DNA from: Caldithrix sp.
GTDB lineage: Bacteria; Zhuqueibacterota; Zhuqueibacteria; Thermofontimicrobiales; Sulfurfontimicrobiaceae
Reading direction: 5' to 3'
DNA: 55,592 nucleotides
Assembly (NCBI GenBank): GCA_020722815.1
Contig: DYKB01000045.1
Location: 1 to 55,592 of the forward strand
The notes below the pieces were generated by a model. It searched no databases, was not told where the DNA came from, and saw only the letters and a list, made by a program, of their open reading frames with translations. A program made the position numbers and the translations under genes. Position 1 is the stretch's first letter. Each line of letters opens with the position of its first letter. Shown here one piece after another: positions 46,990-55,592 of this stretch.

Positions 46990-49900
46990 ATGCGTGATTT
47001 TGTCCATTTACATAATCATACCCACTATAGCTTACTGGATGGTGCTATTCGGGTGCCGGATTTAATGGCAGCAACGAAAAATTTTGAAATGCCTGCGGTG
47101 GCCATAACCGACCATGGCAATATGTTCGGTGCTATCGATTTTTATTTAAATGCCAAGAAAGCAGGTATTAAACCAATTATTGGCTCAGAAATGTATATGG
47201 CGCCGGGCTCCCGAACCGAACGGAAGGCGATTAAAAAAGGGGCTTCCGAGGCTACCGCCTATCATCTCGTACTGCTGGCCAAAGATACCACCGGGTTTAA
47301 AAACCTGATGAAACTTTCCACGATTTCCTATCTCGAAGGTTTTTACTATAAACCACGAATTGATTTTGAAGTGCTGGAAAAATATTCCGAAGGTCTGATT
47401 GCTTCATCTGCATGCTTAAAAGGCGCTATCCCCTATAAAATCATCCACGATGGCTACGATGCGGCGCGTGAAATGGCGCTGCGATATAAAGATATATTCG
47501 GCGATGATTTTTATATTGAACTGCAAAATCATGGTATCCAGGAAGAAATCGATGTTCAGGATAGGTTGATAAAACTGGCTCGCGAACTGAATATCAAATT
47601 GATTGCTACGAATGACGCACATTATCTGAAACGCGAAGATTATGAAGCCCATGACGTTCTACTCTGTCTGCAGACGGGAAAGGATTATGACGACCCCAAA
47701 AGAATGCGTTATAACACCGATCAGCTCTATTTCAAATCACCGGCAGAAATGAAAGAACTTTTTAAACATATCCCGGAAGCCATTGAAAACACCCTGGAAA
47801 TCACCGACAAGTGTAATCTCAACCTGGATCTTTCCAAAAATTATTTACCCCGTTTTGAAATTCCGAACGACATGTCAATGTCGGACTATTTCCATCAGAT
47901 TGCATACGAAGGCTTACAAAAACGTTATCCAGATATTACACCGGCCCTTCAACAGCGGCTGGATTATGAAATCAAAATTATTAATCAGATGGGATTTCCC
48001 AGCTATTTCCTGATTGTAAAAGACTTTATCGATCACGCCCGGAGTCTGGGAATCCCCGTCGGTCCGGGTCGAGGTTCTGCCGCCGGCAGTCTGGCGGCGT
48101 ATGCGTTAGGCATCACCAATGTTGATCCCATTGAATACGATTTAATCTTCGAGCGTTTTCTCAATCCAGAACGCGTCACCATGCCGGATATTGATATTGA
48201 TTTTTGTTATGAACGCCGGAATGAAATTATCGATTATGTCCGTGAAAAATATGGGGCGGATCAGGTGGCGCAAATTATCACTTTTGGAACCATGGCCGCC
48301 CGCGCGGTTATTCGCGACGTGGGACGCGTTTTAAAAGTACCCCTGCCCGAGGTCGACAAAATTGCCAAAATGGTCCCCAATGTACTTAAAATGACGCTTC
48401 CCAAGGCGTTGGAACAGGTACCGGAGCTAAAGGAGTTAACGAAAAGCGAATCAATTCATAAGAAACTGATTCAATATTCGTTGACGCTGGAAGGACTGGC
48501 GCGCCATGCCTCCATGCATGCCTGCGGTGTTGTCATCACCCCCACGCATTTGAACGATTATGTGCCCTTATTTAAATCGAGTGACGGGGATGTCACCACG
48601 CAATTCGAAATGAAATTTCTGGAAGAAATTGGCGTTTTGAAAATGGACTTTTTGGGATTGCGAACCCTGACAGTAATCGACGACACACTCAAAGACCTGG
48701 CTTCCAAAAAAATTGTTATTGATCTTGATAAAATTCCCACCAATGATCCCGCCACTTTCGAAGTTTTTGCCAAAGGAAATACCATTGGTATCTTCCAGTT
48801 TGAAAGTTCCGGGATGCAAACCTATCTAAAAAAGCTGAAACCGACCTGTATCGCCGATCTTATCGCCATGAATGCGTTGTATCGTCCCGGGCCGATGGAT
48901 ATGATTGACGATTTTATTGATCGGAAGCATGGGGTGAAGAAGATTGAATATCTCCACCCGAAACTGGAACCGATTTTAAAAGAAACTTATGGCATCATCG
49001 TTTATCAGGAACAGGTGATGCGCATTGCCTCCGAATTGGGTGGCTTTACGCTGGGAGGCGCCGATCTCCTGCGCCGGGCCATGGGAAAGAAAAAAGTCGA
49101 ATTGATGCAGCAGCAGCGCAAGTTATTTGTTGAAGGCGCGCTGAAAAACGGTGTCGCTGAAAAAGTTGCCAATGAAATTTTCGACTTGATGGATAAATTT
49201 GCCGGCTACGGTTTTAATAAATCCCATGCCGCTTGTTACTCGATTGTCGCCTATCAAACCGCTTATTTACGCGCCCACTATCCGGCTGAATTTATGGCCG
49301 CTAACCTGAGCAGCGAAATGGGCGTCATTGATCGGATTGTCATTTTAATTGATGAATGTCGTAAAGCCGGCATCAATGTGCTGCCGCCGGATGTAAATGA
49401 AAGCGATGTCAAATTCATCGCTACCCAAAATGGAATTCGTTTTGGATTGGGAGCGGTTAAAAACGTCGGCGTTGCCTCCATTAAAGCGATTGTTGCTGCT
49501 CGTGAACGCTTTGGGAAGTTTAAGACGATTTTTGAATTTGCACGGGAAGTCGATCTCCGGGCTGTTAATAAAAAAGTATTGGAAAGCCTGATTCAGGTCG
49601 GGGCCATGGATTCGCTCGAAGGGCATCGCGCCCAGCTTTTTGAAACGATTGATCTGGCGGTTACTTATGCCCAGCGCGTCAATGCCGATAAAGCCATGGG
49701 CCAAACCAGCCTCTTTGATGTGAGTGTGAATATGAATGAAACCTCGGTTGATACGCCGCCGCTACCGGCCATTACGCCCTGGGATCAGTCGGAATGCTTG
49801 CGGCGGGAAAAAGCCCTGCTGGGCTTTTATATCTCTGGACATCCGCTGGAAAAATTTGCCGAGGAGTTGCGGCTGTTTTCTTCGATTCAGGTAAAGGATC

Positions 49901-50520
49901 TGGTTACGCTCAAAGATGGTGTCATCGTTCAGGTGGGTGGCCAAATTGTTTCGGTTAAATCCAAATTCGATAAAAAAGGAAAAATGATGGCCTTTGTCGC
50001 CTTTGAAGATTTTAGTGGTATGACCGAACTGATCGTTTTTTCGGATACTTTTACACAATACCGCGAGCAACTGAAACCAGATGCCCTACTGATGATCCTG
50101 GGAAAAATCTCCTGTCGCGAAGGCGAGGATCCCAAAATACTGATGGATGAATGTTTCCCGCTGCAATATGCCCGGGAAAGATTTACCAAAGATGTCATCA
50201 TTACTTTGGATTCAAATTTGATGAAACCTGAAAATCTCGAAACGATTACCAATTTTTTACACCGCAATCAGGGCGACTGCCCGCTTTTTGTCCGCGTCAA
50301 TACGCCCGAAAAAAATGTCATGATCCGCTCCAAAAAGTATAAACTCAATCCATCGGCGGAAGTGATGAAAAAATTAAAAAGTATTGTTGGCGAAGATCAT
50401 ATTCAAATTGATATTAAGCGGGAACAACGAAAGGCCGGACCCAATGGAAATGGGCGAAATGGCTCCTATTATAATGGACAATCGAATGGTTATCGGAAAT
50501 ATTCAACCGCGACGAATTAA
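46990..50520 (+). CDS. dnaE: DNA polymerase III subunit alpha
   Basis: A 1176-aa protein, close to the usual 1150-1190. The PHP domain (about 1-280) starts FVHLHNHTHYSLLDGA and keeps most metal-type histidines. The polymerase core (about 290-750) has GPGRGSAAGSLAAYALGIT and the catalytic aspartates in MPDIDIDFCYERR, then HASMHACGVVIT and ALYRPGPMDMI. The tandem HhH region (about 750-880) follows, with FNKSHAACYSIVAYQTAYL before it. An OB fold (about 970-1060) contains MMAFVAFEDFSGMTELIVF. The basic Asn/Gly-rich tail (GNGRNGSYYNGQSNG) is a lineage extension. This is the replicative polymerase of DnaE1 type. A strong terminator precedes the gene, which is probably transcribed alone. Confidence 0.96.
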   Translation: MRDFVHLHNHTHYSLLDGAIRVPDLMAATKNFEMPAVAITDHGNMFGAIDFYLNAKKAGIKPIIGSEMYMAPGSRTERKAIKKGASEATAYHLVLLAKDTTGFKNLMKLSTISYLEGFYYKPRIDFEVLEKYSEGLIASSACLKGAIPYKIIHDGYDAAREMALRYKDIFGDDFYIELQNHGIQEEIDVQDRLIKLARELNIKLIATNDAHYLKREDYEAHDVLLCLQTGKDYDDPKRMRYNTDQLYFKSPAEMKELFKHIPEAIENTLEITDKCNLNLDLSKNYLPRFEIPNDMSMSDYFHQIAYEGLQKRYPDITPALQQRLDYEIKIINQMGFPSYFLIVKDFIDHARSLGIPVGPGRGSAAGSLAAYALGITNVDPIEYDLIFERFLNPERVTMPDIDIDFCYERRNEIIDYVREKYGADQVAQIITFGTMAARAVIRDVGRVLKVPLPEVDKIAKMVPNVLKMTLPKALEQVPELKELTKSESIHKKLIQYSLTLEGLARHASMHACGVVITPTHLNDYVPLFKSSDGDVTTQFEMKFLEEIGVLKMDFLGLRTLTVIDDTLKDLASKKIVIDLDKIPTNDPATFEVFAKGNTIGIFQFESSGMQTYLKKLKPTCIADLIAMNALYRPGPMDMIDDFIDRKHGVKKIEYLHPKLEPILKETYGIIVYQEQVMRIASELGGFTLGGADLLRRAMGKKKVELMQQQRKLFVEGALKNGVAEKVANEIFDLMDKFAGYGFNKSHAACYSIVAYQTAYLRAHYPAEFMAANLSSEMGVIDRIVILIDECRKAGINVLPPDVNESDVKFIATQNGIRFGLGAVKNVGVASIKAIVAARERFGKFKTIFEFAREVDLRAVNKKVLESLIQVGAMDSLEGHRAQLFETIDLAVTYAQRVNADKAMGQTSLFDVSVNMNETSVDTPPLPAITPWDQSECLRREKALLGFYISGHPLEKFAEELRLFSSIQVKDLVTLKDGVIVQVGGQIVSVKSKFDKKGKMMAFVAFEDFSGMTELIVFSDTFTQYREQLKPDALLMILGKISCREGEDPKILMDECFPLQYARERFTKDVIITLDSNLMKPENLETITNFLHRNQGDCPLFVRVNTPEKNVMIRSKKYKLNPSAEVMKKLKSIVGEDHIQIDIKREQRKAGPNGNGRNGSYYNGQSNGYRKYSTATN

Positions 50521-50565
50521 GATAAGAGGAACGCCGCTAACAAAGATTAACTTGATATAAAAAAA

Positions 50566-52986
50566 TTAAAAAAGCGCCATCGACAGCACCATGGGCAGTC
50601 CCAGGAAGAAGACAATAAACAGTAAAATCATCCCAAGCAATAGCAGTAAAATGGTCACCCAGCGATAATGTCGCTCCATCGCAATTCGAACCAATCCAAT
50701 CAGTGCCCCCACCAAAAGCCCCATCAGGCACCAGTGTACAAAAGCCAACGCGGTCGTCAGCGTTACGCCAGAACTTTGATAGATAGGTAATAAAACTTTT
50801 TGGTGCATCAGGCTATAAACATGCGACAGAATTTGCTGGCTAAAAATCCCGAATGCAATGCCACTAATTAATCCTGCTAAAAAAACATACCAATTAAATT
50901 GAACGCCAATCAAAGCCCCCAGAATTGTAAAAAAGAGAATCATCCAGACCGGGGATGTTCCTGAAAGGGTCTCCACGCCAAATTGGCCGATAATAGCACC
51001 CAGCAGTAAACACACGAACAAAGGATATATAAAAAGCCGAAATCGGGCAAAATTTTCATACATTGTTGTAAATTTTCGGGCATTTGGCGACACCACCAGA
51101 TCGATATTGACCGGCAATTGCATCGAATTGCATTGGACCAGAATTGTGCCATTATAAGTTCCCGCTTTCAAATCCTTAGCCGAAATTTCCAGCGGAATTT
51201 TCTTTTCGGATGCTTTAAAATTTTGCTGCGAGGTCTTAATCCAGGCGCGTTGTGAGAGAACCTGCCAGTTCAAATTTTCATCATTTCCGACATTTTTAAC
51301 CAGAATCGAAGTTTTAATCGATTGCCCGGGCTTGACCTGCAATAAAATTCGTTCCGGTAAAATTTGCGGCCGGGCGGGTGGCGGCGACACTTCAATTTGT
51401 ATCGGGACACTTAAATTTGCCGCATTGGATCGAATTTCAATTTTTGCAGGATAGGTTTTGAAATTCGACAGGTCATGCGTTTTTAAATTTAATACCAGTT
51501 CAATACTTTCACCACCCCGGCAACGAAATTCCGACGTCGACAGTTGAATCCATTCTTTCGAAGACGTCATCGTCCCTTTCAAAATTCCTTTGCCGGAATT
51601 CAAAATCGTAAGGCGAATTTGCTTTTCAATTCCCCGTTGAATATTTTTTAAATTTATTTTTGAAGGCGTCACGGTCAATTCGGGTGGTATGGCAAACTTC
51701 GATAATTGCAGCCATTCATTTAATAGCATATCGGCATCCCGTGTTGATTTCCGCAACTGTCGGGATTTTTTCGCCAGAACATTCTCATGCCGATTTTCCA
51801 GCCATTCTTCAAAATCACCCCGCAAGAAATGCCATTTGGCATCCTCCCAGCGCTTATAACAGGTTTGAACCAATTCCTGAGTCGTATAAACCTGTTCGCC
51901 GGTCCGAAAGATAAAAGGTTCGCCGGCACTTTCAGGCAATCGATCCGTTGCCTGACCACAATGCGAACAAAATTTGGCACTATCCTCAATCTGTTTGCCA
52001 CACCGGGAACAGCGTTTTCGGGTTGCCCCTTTTTGTCCCACCAGATCCTTCTTCAGGTGCGCGATTGTGCCATAACGATCCTTTTTATTCATCTTCAGCG
52101 CTTTGACAATCACCTCCTGAACTTTCACCGGAATTTGCGAATTCAGTTCACGCGGCAATGGGGTGATGTCTTTTATCGGATCGCGTGAAAGAGAGTCCGC
52201 CGGCTCCCGCCCGGTATAAATATAATAAAGAATCGCCCCTAGTGAATAAATATCCGATTTTACATCGGTATACCCTTTTCCCGCCTGGTACTGCTCCGGC
52301 GAAGAAAAGAAGCTGGACGCGGCCCGTGCCAGATACCGGGTTCCTTCGCCCACTGAATACTGTTTGGCAATTCCAAAATCGATTAACGAAATGGTATTAT
52401 CTTTTCGAACCAGAATATTTTCGGGCTTTAGGTCACGATGGATGACATTTTGCGAATGGATATAGCTTAATACATCACAAAGCTGCTCGGCCAGCGGGAA
52501 AATCAATGTGTCCGGCAAACCATTTTTATTCTTTTGCATTATCTCGTCCAGTCCCTTCCCCTCCACATATTCCATCACACTATAATGCAAAATATCAACA
52601 TTAAACCGCTCAAAAAGCGTGGGAATGGATGGATGATTGAGAATGGTGAGAAATTCCTCTTCCTTTTCATCAAAATACAGATTGGGAAGCTCTTTTATCG
52701 CCCGCGGCTGATTAAACATCTCCTTATCAGTGGCCAGATAGGTTGCGCCAAATCCACCTTTACCCAATAATTTCTCAATCGTATAACGATTTTTTAGGAC
52801 GGTTCCTTTTTCCAATACCCAGCCATAAATTTTTTTAACCGTCCCGCTGGGATTAAATTCTCCATGAACCAGAAGGCGATCAGCAAGTAAACAGCGTGAA
52901 TTCGTACAGGCATAATTATTCGCTTCAATTCGCTTAAGGGTGGCTTTGGTACCACATTTTGGACAGGTAAAATAGCTGGCTGGCAT
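50566..52986 (-). CDS. Transmembrane Ser/Thr protein kinase with zinc ribbons
   Basis: An 806-aa protein with an N-terminal zinc ribbon (CPKCGTKA, then C-x4-C at about 27-32). The Hanks-type kinase domain (about 68-315) has glycine loop GKGGFG at 75-80, Lys98 in AIKEL, catalytic HRDLKPEN at 183-190 and DFG at 203-205, all intact. A second zinc ribbon follows (Cys326, Cys329, Cys340, Cys343). Residues about 370-650 hold a helical segment and two Ig-like repeats (GKGILKGTMTSS, PGQSIKTSILVKNVGN). The C-terminus (about 660-806) has about five membrane segments. The sensor domain appears to be between kinase and membrane, so it is probably cytoplasmic or the topology is unusual. The FHA and VWA genes upstream on the same strand are likely partners. 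Confidence 0.85.
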   Translation of the reverse strand: MPASYFTCPKCGTKATLKRIEANNYACTNSRCLLADRLLVHGEFNPSGTVKKIYGWVLEKGTVLKNRYTIEKLLGKGGFGATYLATDKEMFNQPRAIKELPNLYFDEKEEEFLTILNHPSIPTLFERFNVDILHYSVMEYVEGKGLDEIMQKNKNGLPDTLIFPLAEQLCDVLSYIHSQNVIHRDLKPENILVRKDNTISLIDFGIAKQYSVGEGTRYLARAASSFFSSPEQYQAGKGYTDVKSDIYSLGAILYYIYTGREPADSLSRDPIKDITPLPRELNSQIPVKVQEVIVKALKMNKKDRYGTIAHLKKDLVGQKGATRKRCSRCGKQIEDSAKFCSHCGQATDRLPESAGEPFIFRTGEQVYTTQELVQTCYKRWEDAKWHFLRGDFEEWLENRHENVLAKKSRQLRKSTRDADMLLNEWLQLSKFAIPPELTVTPSKINLKNIQRGIEKQIRLTILNSGKGILKGTMTSSKEWIQLSTSEFRCRGGESIELVLNLKTHDLSNFKTYPAKIEIRSNAANLSVPIQIEVSPPPARPQILPERILLQVKPGQSIKTSILVKNVGNDENLNWQVLSQRAWIKTSQQNFKASEKKIPLEISAKDLKAGTYNGTILVQCNSMQLPVNIDLVVSPNARKFTTMYENFARFRLFIYPLFVCLLLGAIIGQFGVETLSGTSPVWMILFFTILGALIGVQFNWYVFLAGLISGIAFGIFSQQILSHVYSLMHQKVLLPIYQSSGVTLTTALAFVHWCLMGLLVGALIGLVRIAMERHYRWVTILLLLLGMILLFIVFFLGLPMVLSMALF

Positions 52987-53189
52987 TCTTACTCCTTTAT
53001 CAATTCAAAAATCAACATCCTGATCGCTAATAATCAAAATTAAGCAAAAAATCAATATAATATTTTATTTGTAAATAATGAGATGATGTTAAAACGCTGT
53101 CATTTTTAATTTTGTTTCACGGGATTTGGATAAATGCAGGATTATGGGTATTGTTGAGCATATAAGGCTACGTCGGGGGATGGAAACGT

Positions 53190-53255
53190 CGTGATACGTA
53201 ATGCGTAAAGCGTAATACGTAAAAAAAAGTTACTTCTCACGCATTACGTATCACG
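53190..53255. repeat. Dispersed palindrome of the CGTGATACGTAATGCGT family
   Basis: CGTGATACGTAATGCGT at 53190-53206 is perfectly inverted at 53239-53255, a 17-bp stem. Further partial copies of the unit (GCGTAATACGT, CACGCATCACGTATTCC) lie inside and just outside. It sits in the 292-bp gap between the FHA and kinase genes, 24 bases after the FHA stop, so it might also end transcription. A fragment with CGTGATACGT occurs at about 38660. Confidence 0.7.
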
Positions 53256-53278
53256 CATCACGTATTCCGTTTCACACT

Positions 53279-53746
53279 TTAATTAAAATGCATCACAAAC
53301 TTCGCCCGACCCAGAATAATTTCATCCCCGTCCGCAATCTCAACCGGCACTTTTGGTGTCACTTTTTCGTGATTGACGAAAGTATTGTTCACGGAGTTCA
53401 AATCTTCGACATAGTAGTGCGTCCCGACCTGGCTGATTTTGACATGCTGACGACTCACACCGTCTTCCTCGCCTCCGAAGGGTGTGGTATCAATATCCGG
53501 AAAAATACCGCTCACCGGATCTTCCCGACCAATGATCACTTCATTTTTCGTTGGCAACAAAATCTCTTCGCCGCTTCGTTGATGCACAAGCCGTGGTGCT
53601 TTTTTGGCTGAAAGTTCAATATCGACTGTAGCGGGTGAATCAAAAAGTGAGGTTGAAAAAGCACTTTCAGGCAATTCGGCGCCGCAATTATCACAATAAA
53701 GCGTGCCATCAACATTATTCGTGTCACAATTTGCACAGATAATCAT
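53279..53746 (-). CDS. Zinc-ribbon FHA-domain protein
   Basis: A 155-aa protein, with GGAGAAAT before the ATG at 53746. Residues 1-25 are a zinc ribbon (Cys4, Cys7, Cys18, Cys21). A Ser/Thr-rich linker (about 28-40: FSTSLFDSPATVD) could be a phosphorylation site. Residues about 55-155 are an FHA domain with IIGRED (Gly73, Arg74), GVSRQHVKI (Ser98, Arg99, His101), and DLNSVNNTFVN, all phosphothreonine-binding positions. The zinc ribbon plus short linker plus FHA layout recalls GarA-type proteins. It is the natural reader of the kinase encoded next on the same strand. Confidence 0.85.
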   Translation of the reverse strand: MIICANCDTNNVDGTLYCDNCGAELPESAFSTSLFDSPATVDIELSAKKAPRLVHQRSGEEILLPTKNEVIIGREDPVSGIFPDIDTTPFGGEEDGVSRQHVKISQVGTHYYVEDLNSVNNTFVNHEKVTPKVPVEIADGDEIILGRAKFVMHFN

Positions 53747-53861
53747 TTTATTTCTCCTTTCGGAATGGTTTTGTTCAGTTTTATAACTTTATTTCAAAAA
53801 CTCGCCCCCTATTTGAAAGGCTCCGGGAGCGTTTTAACGCACTTTTTGCTAAATCCAGGAG

Positions 53862-53883
53862 TGCAACGCCTTTATGCGTTGCA
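53862..53883. repeat. Short hairpin in the FHA-VWA gap
   Basis: TGCAACGC at 53862-53869 is inverted at 53876-53883 around CTTTAT. It adjoins the left end of the 242-bp element copy that starts at 53897. There is no T run in the sense of the minus-strand genes, so a terminator is not supported. Confidence 0.4.
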
Positions 53884-53896
53884 AAAAACTGCAATC

Positions 53897-54138
53897 CTGA
53901 ACCTGAAAAATTCATAGCCTCGAAGACACAAAGACACGAAGAAAAATAAAGGATTTTTAATGCGACATTTAATGCGATAATATTAAATTAGTTAGCGCAT
54001 TAAGACAGCAGTGAAAATTTGTCCTATTTTATTAAGTTAAAAAAGAAGCCAAATCAACCTGAATTATCTCGGAATCTATAAAGTATTGTTTTCTTTGTGT
54101 CTTCGTGCCTTCGTGGCAAAATTTATGAACAATCCAGA
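53897..54138. repeat. 242-bp dispersed element, copy 2
   Basis: Aligns over its whole length with 9159-9400, starting CTGAACC and TTCATAGCC and ending GTGCCTTCGTGGCAAAATTTAT and AATCCAG. Shared internal blocks include ATAAAGGATTTT, CGACATTTAA and TTGTTTTCTTTGTGTCT. It has no coding frame. It occupies most of the 446-bp gap between the VWA and FHA genes. Confidence 0.7.
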
Positions 54139-54192
54139 TTAAAGTGATTACACTCCTGATTTAATTTTTTCTTTCTGCTATACAAAAATATC

Positions 54193-55455
54193 TCAGGCCG
54201 CTTCCTCCAAATCCAGTCTTCGGGTCAGTTTACGCGTCTCGTAGCGCAACTTCTTCGTTCCCGCCTTGCTCATCTGCCCTTCTTTTTCCAGATTATCCGC
54301 TTCCTGCAACGCGGCCTGAGCTAAATCTGCTTCATTCAAATTTATGAGTCGGGTGGCTGCCGCCCGCAATTTCTGCGTTGCGCCACTGATATTCCCAGCC
54401 GCCGCATCATCCAGCGCCCGGGTTTGTAAATTAAAAGCCGTTACTTTTTCAATGATATTCATTAAATCAGCATCAAAATCCCGGCCCGATTCAGCATTTT
54501 CTGAAAATTTGAAAATCAAATCCATGCGAATTTTTTCATCCAGAACGCCTTCCTGGGGAATGTCGAAACAGAGTTCAGCCTGCGCCAGTCGAAAATCACC
54601 TTCCGGACGCGCAGGCAGCATCAATTCCACCAGAATGCGCTGACCAACATTGGTGGTTAACTCTTTTAAATTCAAAATAATATCATGCTCGGATATCGGC
54701 GCAAATCCCAGATTGGAAATCATGGGCGTCACGCGAAAAACACGTTTGGGAACCACCCCATCACTCAATCGCAATGTGAGCGTTGCATTCTGAAAAACCG
54801 TATCCCGAAAGGTTTCGACTTCTTCATTAAAAAAAGATAAAATATCTTCTGGTTGAGCGATATAATCCGATTTGCCACTGCTATACTGGGCGATGGCATC
54901 GATCATATCTTCGTACCATTCATCACCCACCCCCAGCGCGGTTACGGCGATATTTTGTCGGGCCGCTTCCTGTGCCAATTGACAGCATTGATCTTCATCA
55001 CCATACGTCTGGCCATCGGTCAATAAAATCATGCGATTAATCCGATCTTCACTCCGGAACGATTGCAATTCATCCAGGCCAATTCGAAATCCTTTGGAAA
55101 TCATCGTGCCGCCGCCATGGGTGATTTGATCGATTTTTTTCTTTAATTCCGCTTTATTGCTCACTGATTGCGCCGGAATCAGTAATTCCACCTCTTCATT
55201 GAATAGTACCACCGATAAAATATCCTGCTCGGTCAATTGTTCGATAATGGCATTGACCGCCTTCCGAACATTTTCTATCTTTGTCCCTTTCATCGAACCG
55301 CTGCGATCCAGTACCAGCGCCAGATTGAGTGGTTGTCGACTGTTTTGCTTTTCAACTATTGGGACAGCTTCCAACAAAACATACGCTAATGAAACCGAAT
55401 TTGCCGGAAAACTGGCTTTATTGGTGCGCCAATTAAATTTTATATTTGATTTCAT
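54193..55455 (-). CDS. Von Willebrand factor A (VWA) domain protein
   Basis: A 420-aa protein with no signal peptide. A short leader (about 1-40) resembles the VIT-like strand found before VWA in related proteins. The VWA domain (about 42-225) has a complete MIDAS: LDRSGSMKG (Asp50, Ser52, Ser54), HGGGTMI for the threonine and LLTDGQTYGDE for the aspartate. Residues about 230-340 are beta-rich. The last about 80 residues are helical and basic (TKKLRYETRKLTRRL). Such cytoplasmic VWA proteins often pair with kinases and FHA proteins, as here. AGGAT upstream of the ATG at 55455 supports the start. It is the first gene of the minus-strand group. Confidence 0.85.
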   Translation of the reverse strand: MKSNIKFNWRTNKASFPANSVSLAYVLLEAVPIVEKQNSRQPLNLALVLDRSGSMKGTKIENVRKAVNAIIEQLTEQDILSVVLFNEEVELLIPAQSVSNKAELKKKIDQITHGGGTMISKGFRIGLDELQSFRSEDRINRMILLTDGQTYGDEDQCCQLAQEAARQNIAVTALGVGDEWYEDMIDAIAQYSSGKSDYIAQPEDILSFFNEEVETFRDTVFQNATLTLRLSDGVVPKRVFRVTPMISNLGFAPISEHDIILNLKELTTNVGQRILVELMLPARPEGDFRLAQAELCFDIPQEGVLDEKIRMDLIFKFSENAESGRDFDADLMNIIEKVTAFNLQTRALDDAAAGNISGATQKLRAAATRLINLNEADLAQAALQEADNLEKEGQMSKAGTKKLRYETRKLTRRLDLEEAA

Positions 55456-55512
55456 TCTATCCTCCAGTCCTTATTTCACTACTGTACACATTTTAAATAA
55501 GTTTAATCTGAC

Positions 55513-55533
55513 CCCTCACCCTAACCCTCTCCC
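55513..55533. repeat. Half copy of the CCCTCACCCTAACCC palindrome
   Basis: Twenty-one bases identical to the complement of the right arm of the palindrome nested in the element at 3291-3511. The other arm is absent or lies beyond the window end. Confidence 0.55.
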
Positions 55534-55592
55534 CCATCTAATCATTACGCACAAGTTTTCCTTGACTTTTAAGAAAAATGTTTATTGATCTG

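Noticed and set aside
53190..53255. Short CRISPR-like repeat array
   Set aside because: Units are inverted, very short and without regular spacers, and no cas genes are present. It is a palindromic extragenic repeat.

Overview
The window looks like a chromosomal segment of a Gram-negative bacterium of the Fibrobacteres-Chlorobi-Bacteroidetes (FCB) superphylum, perhaps a lineage near candidate division KSB1, Calditrichota or Ignavibacteria. The evidence is the set of type IX secretion (T9SS) signatures: a PorP/SprF-like barrel, a gliding-motility-type C-terminal domain, and repeated C-terminal sorting domains with the FPNPFN motif. The exact phylum cannot be fixed without marker-gene phylogeny. 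No rRNA, tRNA, CRISPR array or intact transposase was seen.

Layout. (1) About 0.8-28 kb is an accessory 'surface and secretome' region. It holds a SprF-like protein fused to two OmpA domains, followed by a giant repeat adhesin, a phospholipase C/P1-nuclease-like protein and a badly decayed primase gene. It continues with four T9SS-type secreted proteins (one split by a homopolymer frameshift), an S74-chaperone fibre protein, a 1232-aa CotH-type protein, an uncharacterised glycosidase-like protein, a small barrel protein and a macrodomain protein. This part is full of dispersed palindromic repeats and shows recent DNA copying between and within secreted-protein genes. (2) About 28.8-34.5 kb carries envelope and housekeeping genes on the plus strand: a membrane-anchored amidase with a paralogous membrane partner, a PTS EIIA protein, an SpoU methyltransferase, an SpoIID-like protein and aat. 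(3) About 34.7-50.5 kb is a core metabolic and replication region: adenosylcobalamin-dependent ribonucleotide reductase (minus strand), the complete riboflavin set ribD-ribE-ribBA-ribH, a PorZ-like propeller protein, recN, a TPR/CpoB-like protein and dnaE. (4) About 50.5-55.5 kb, on the minus strand, holds a transmembrane Ser/Thr kinase with zinc ribbons, a zinc-ribbon FHA protein and a von Willebrand A protein. These probably form one phosphosignalling module.

How the parts work together. The region 1 proteins are mostly exported, and the SprF/OmpA protein plus PorZ-like protein point to a T9SS export and anchoring route. The rib genes would supply FMN and FAD from GTP and ribulose-5-phosphate. 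The best candidates for little-described biology are the amidase/membrane-partner pair, the kinase-FHA-VWA module, the SprF-OmpA/giant-adhesin pair and the family of 242-bp dispersed elements.
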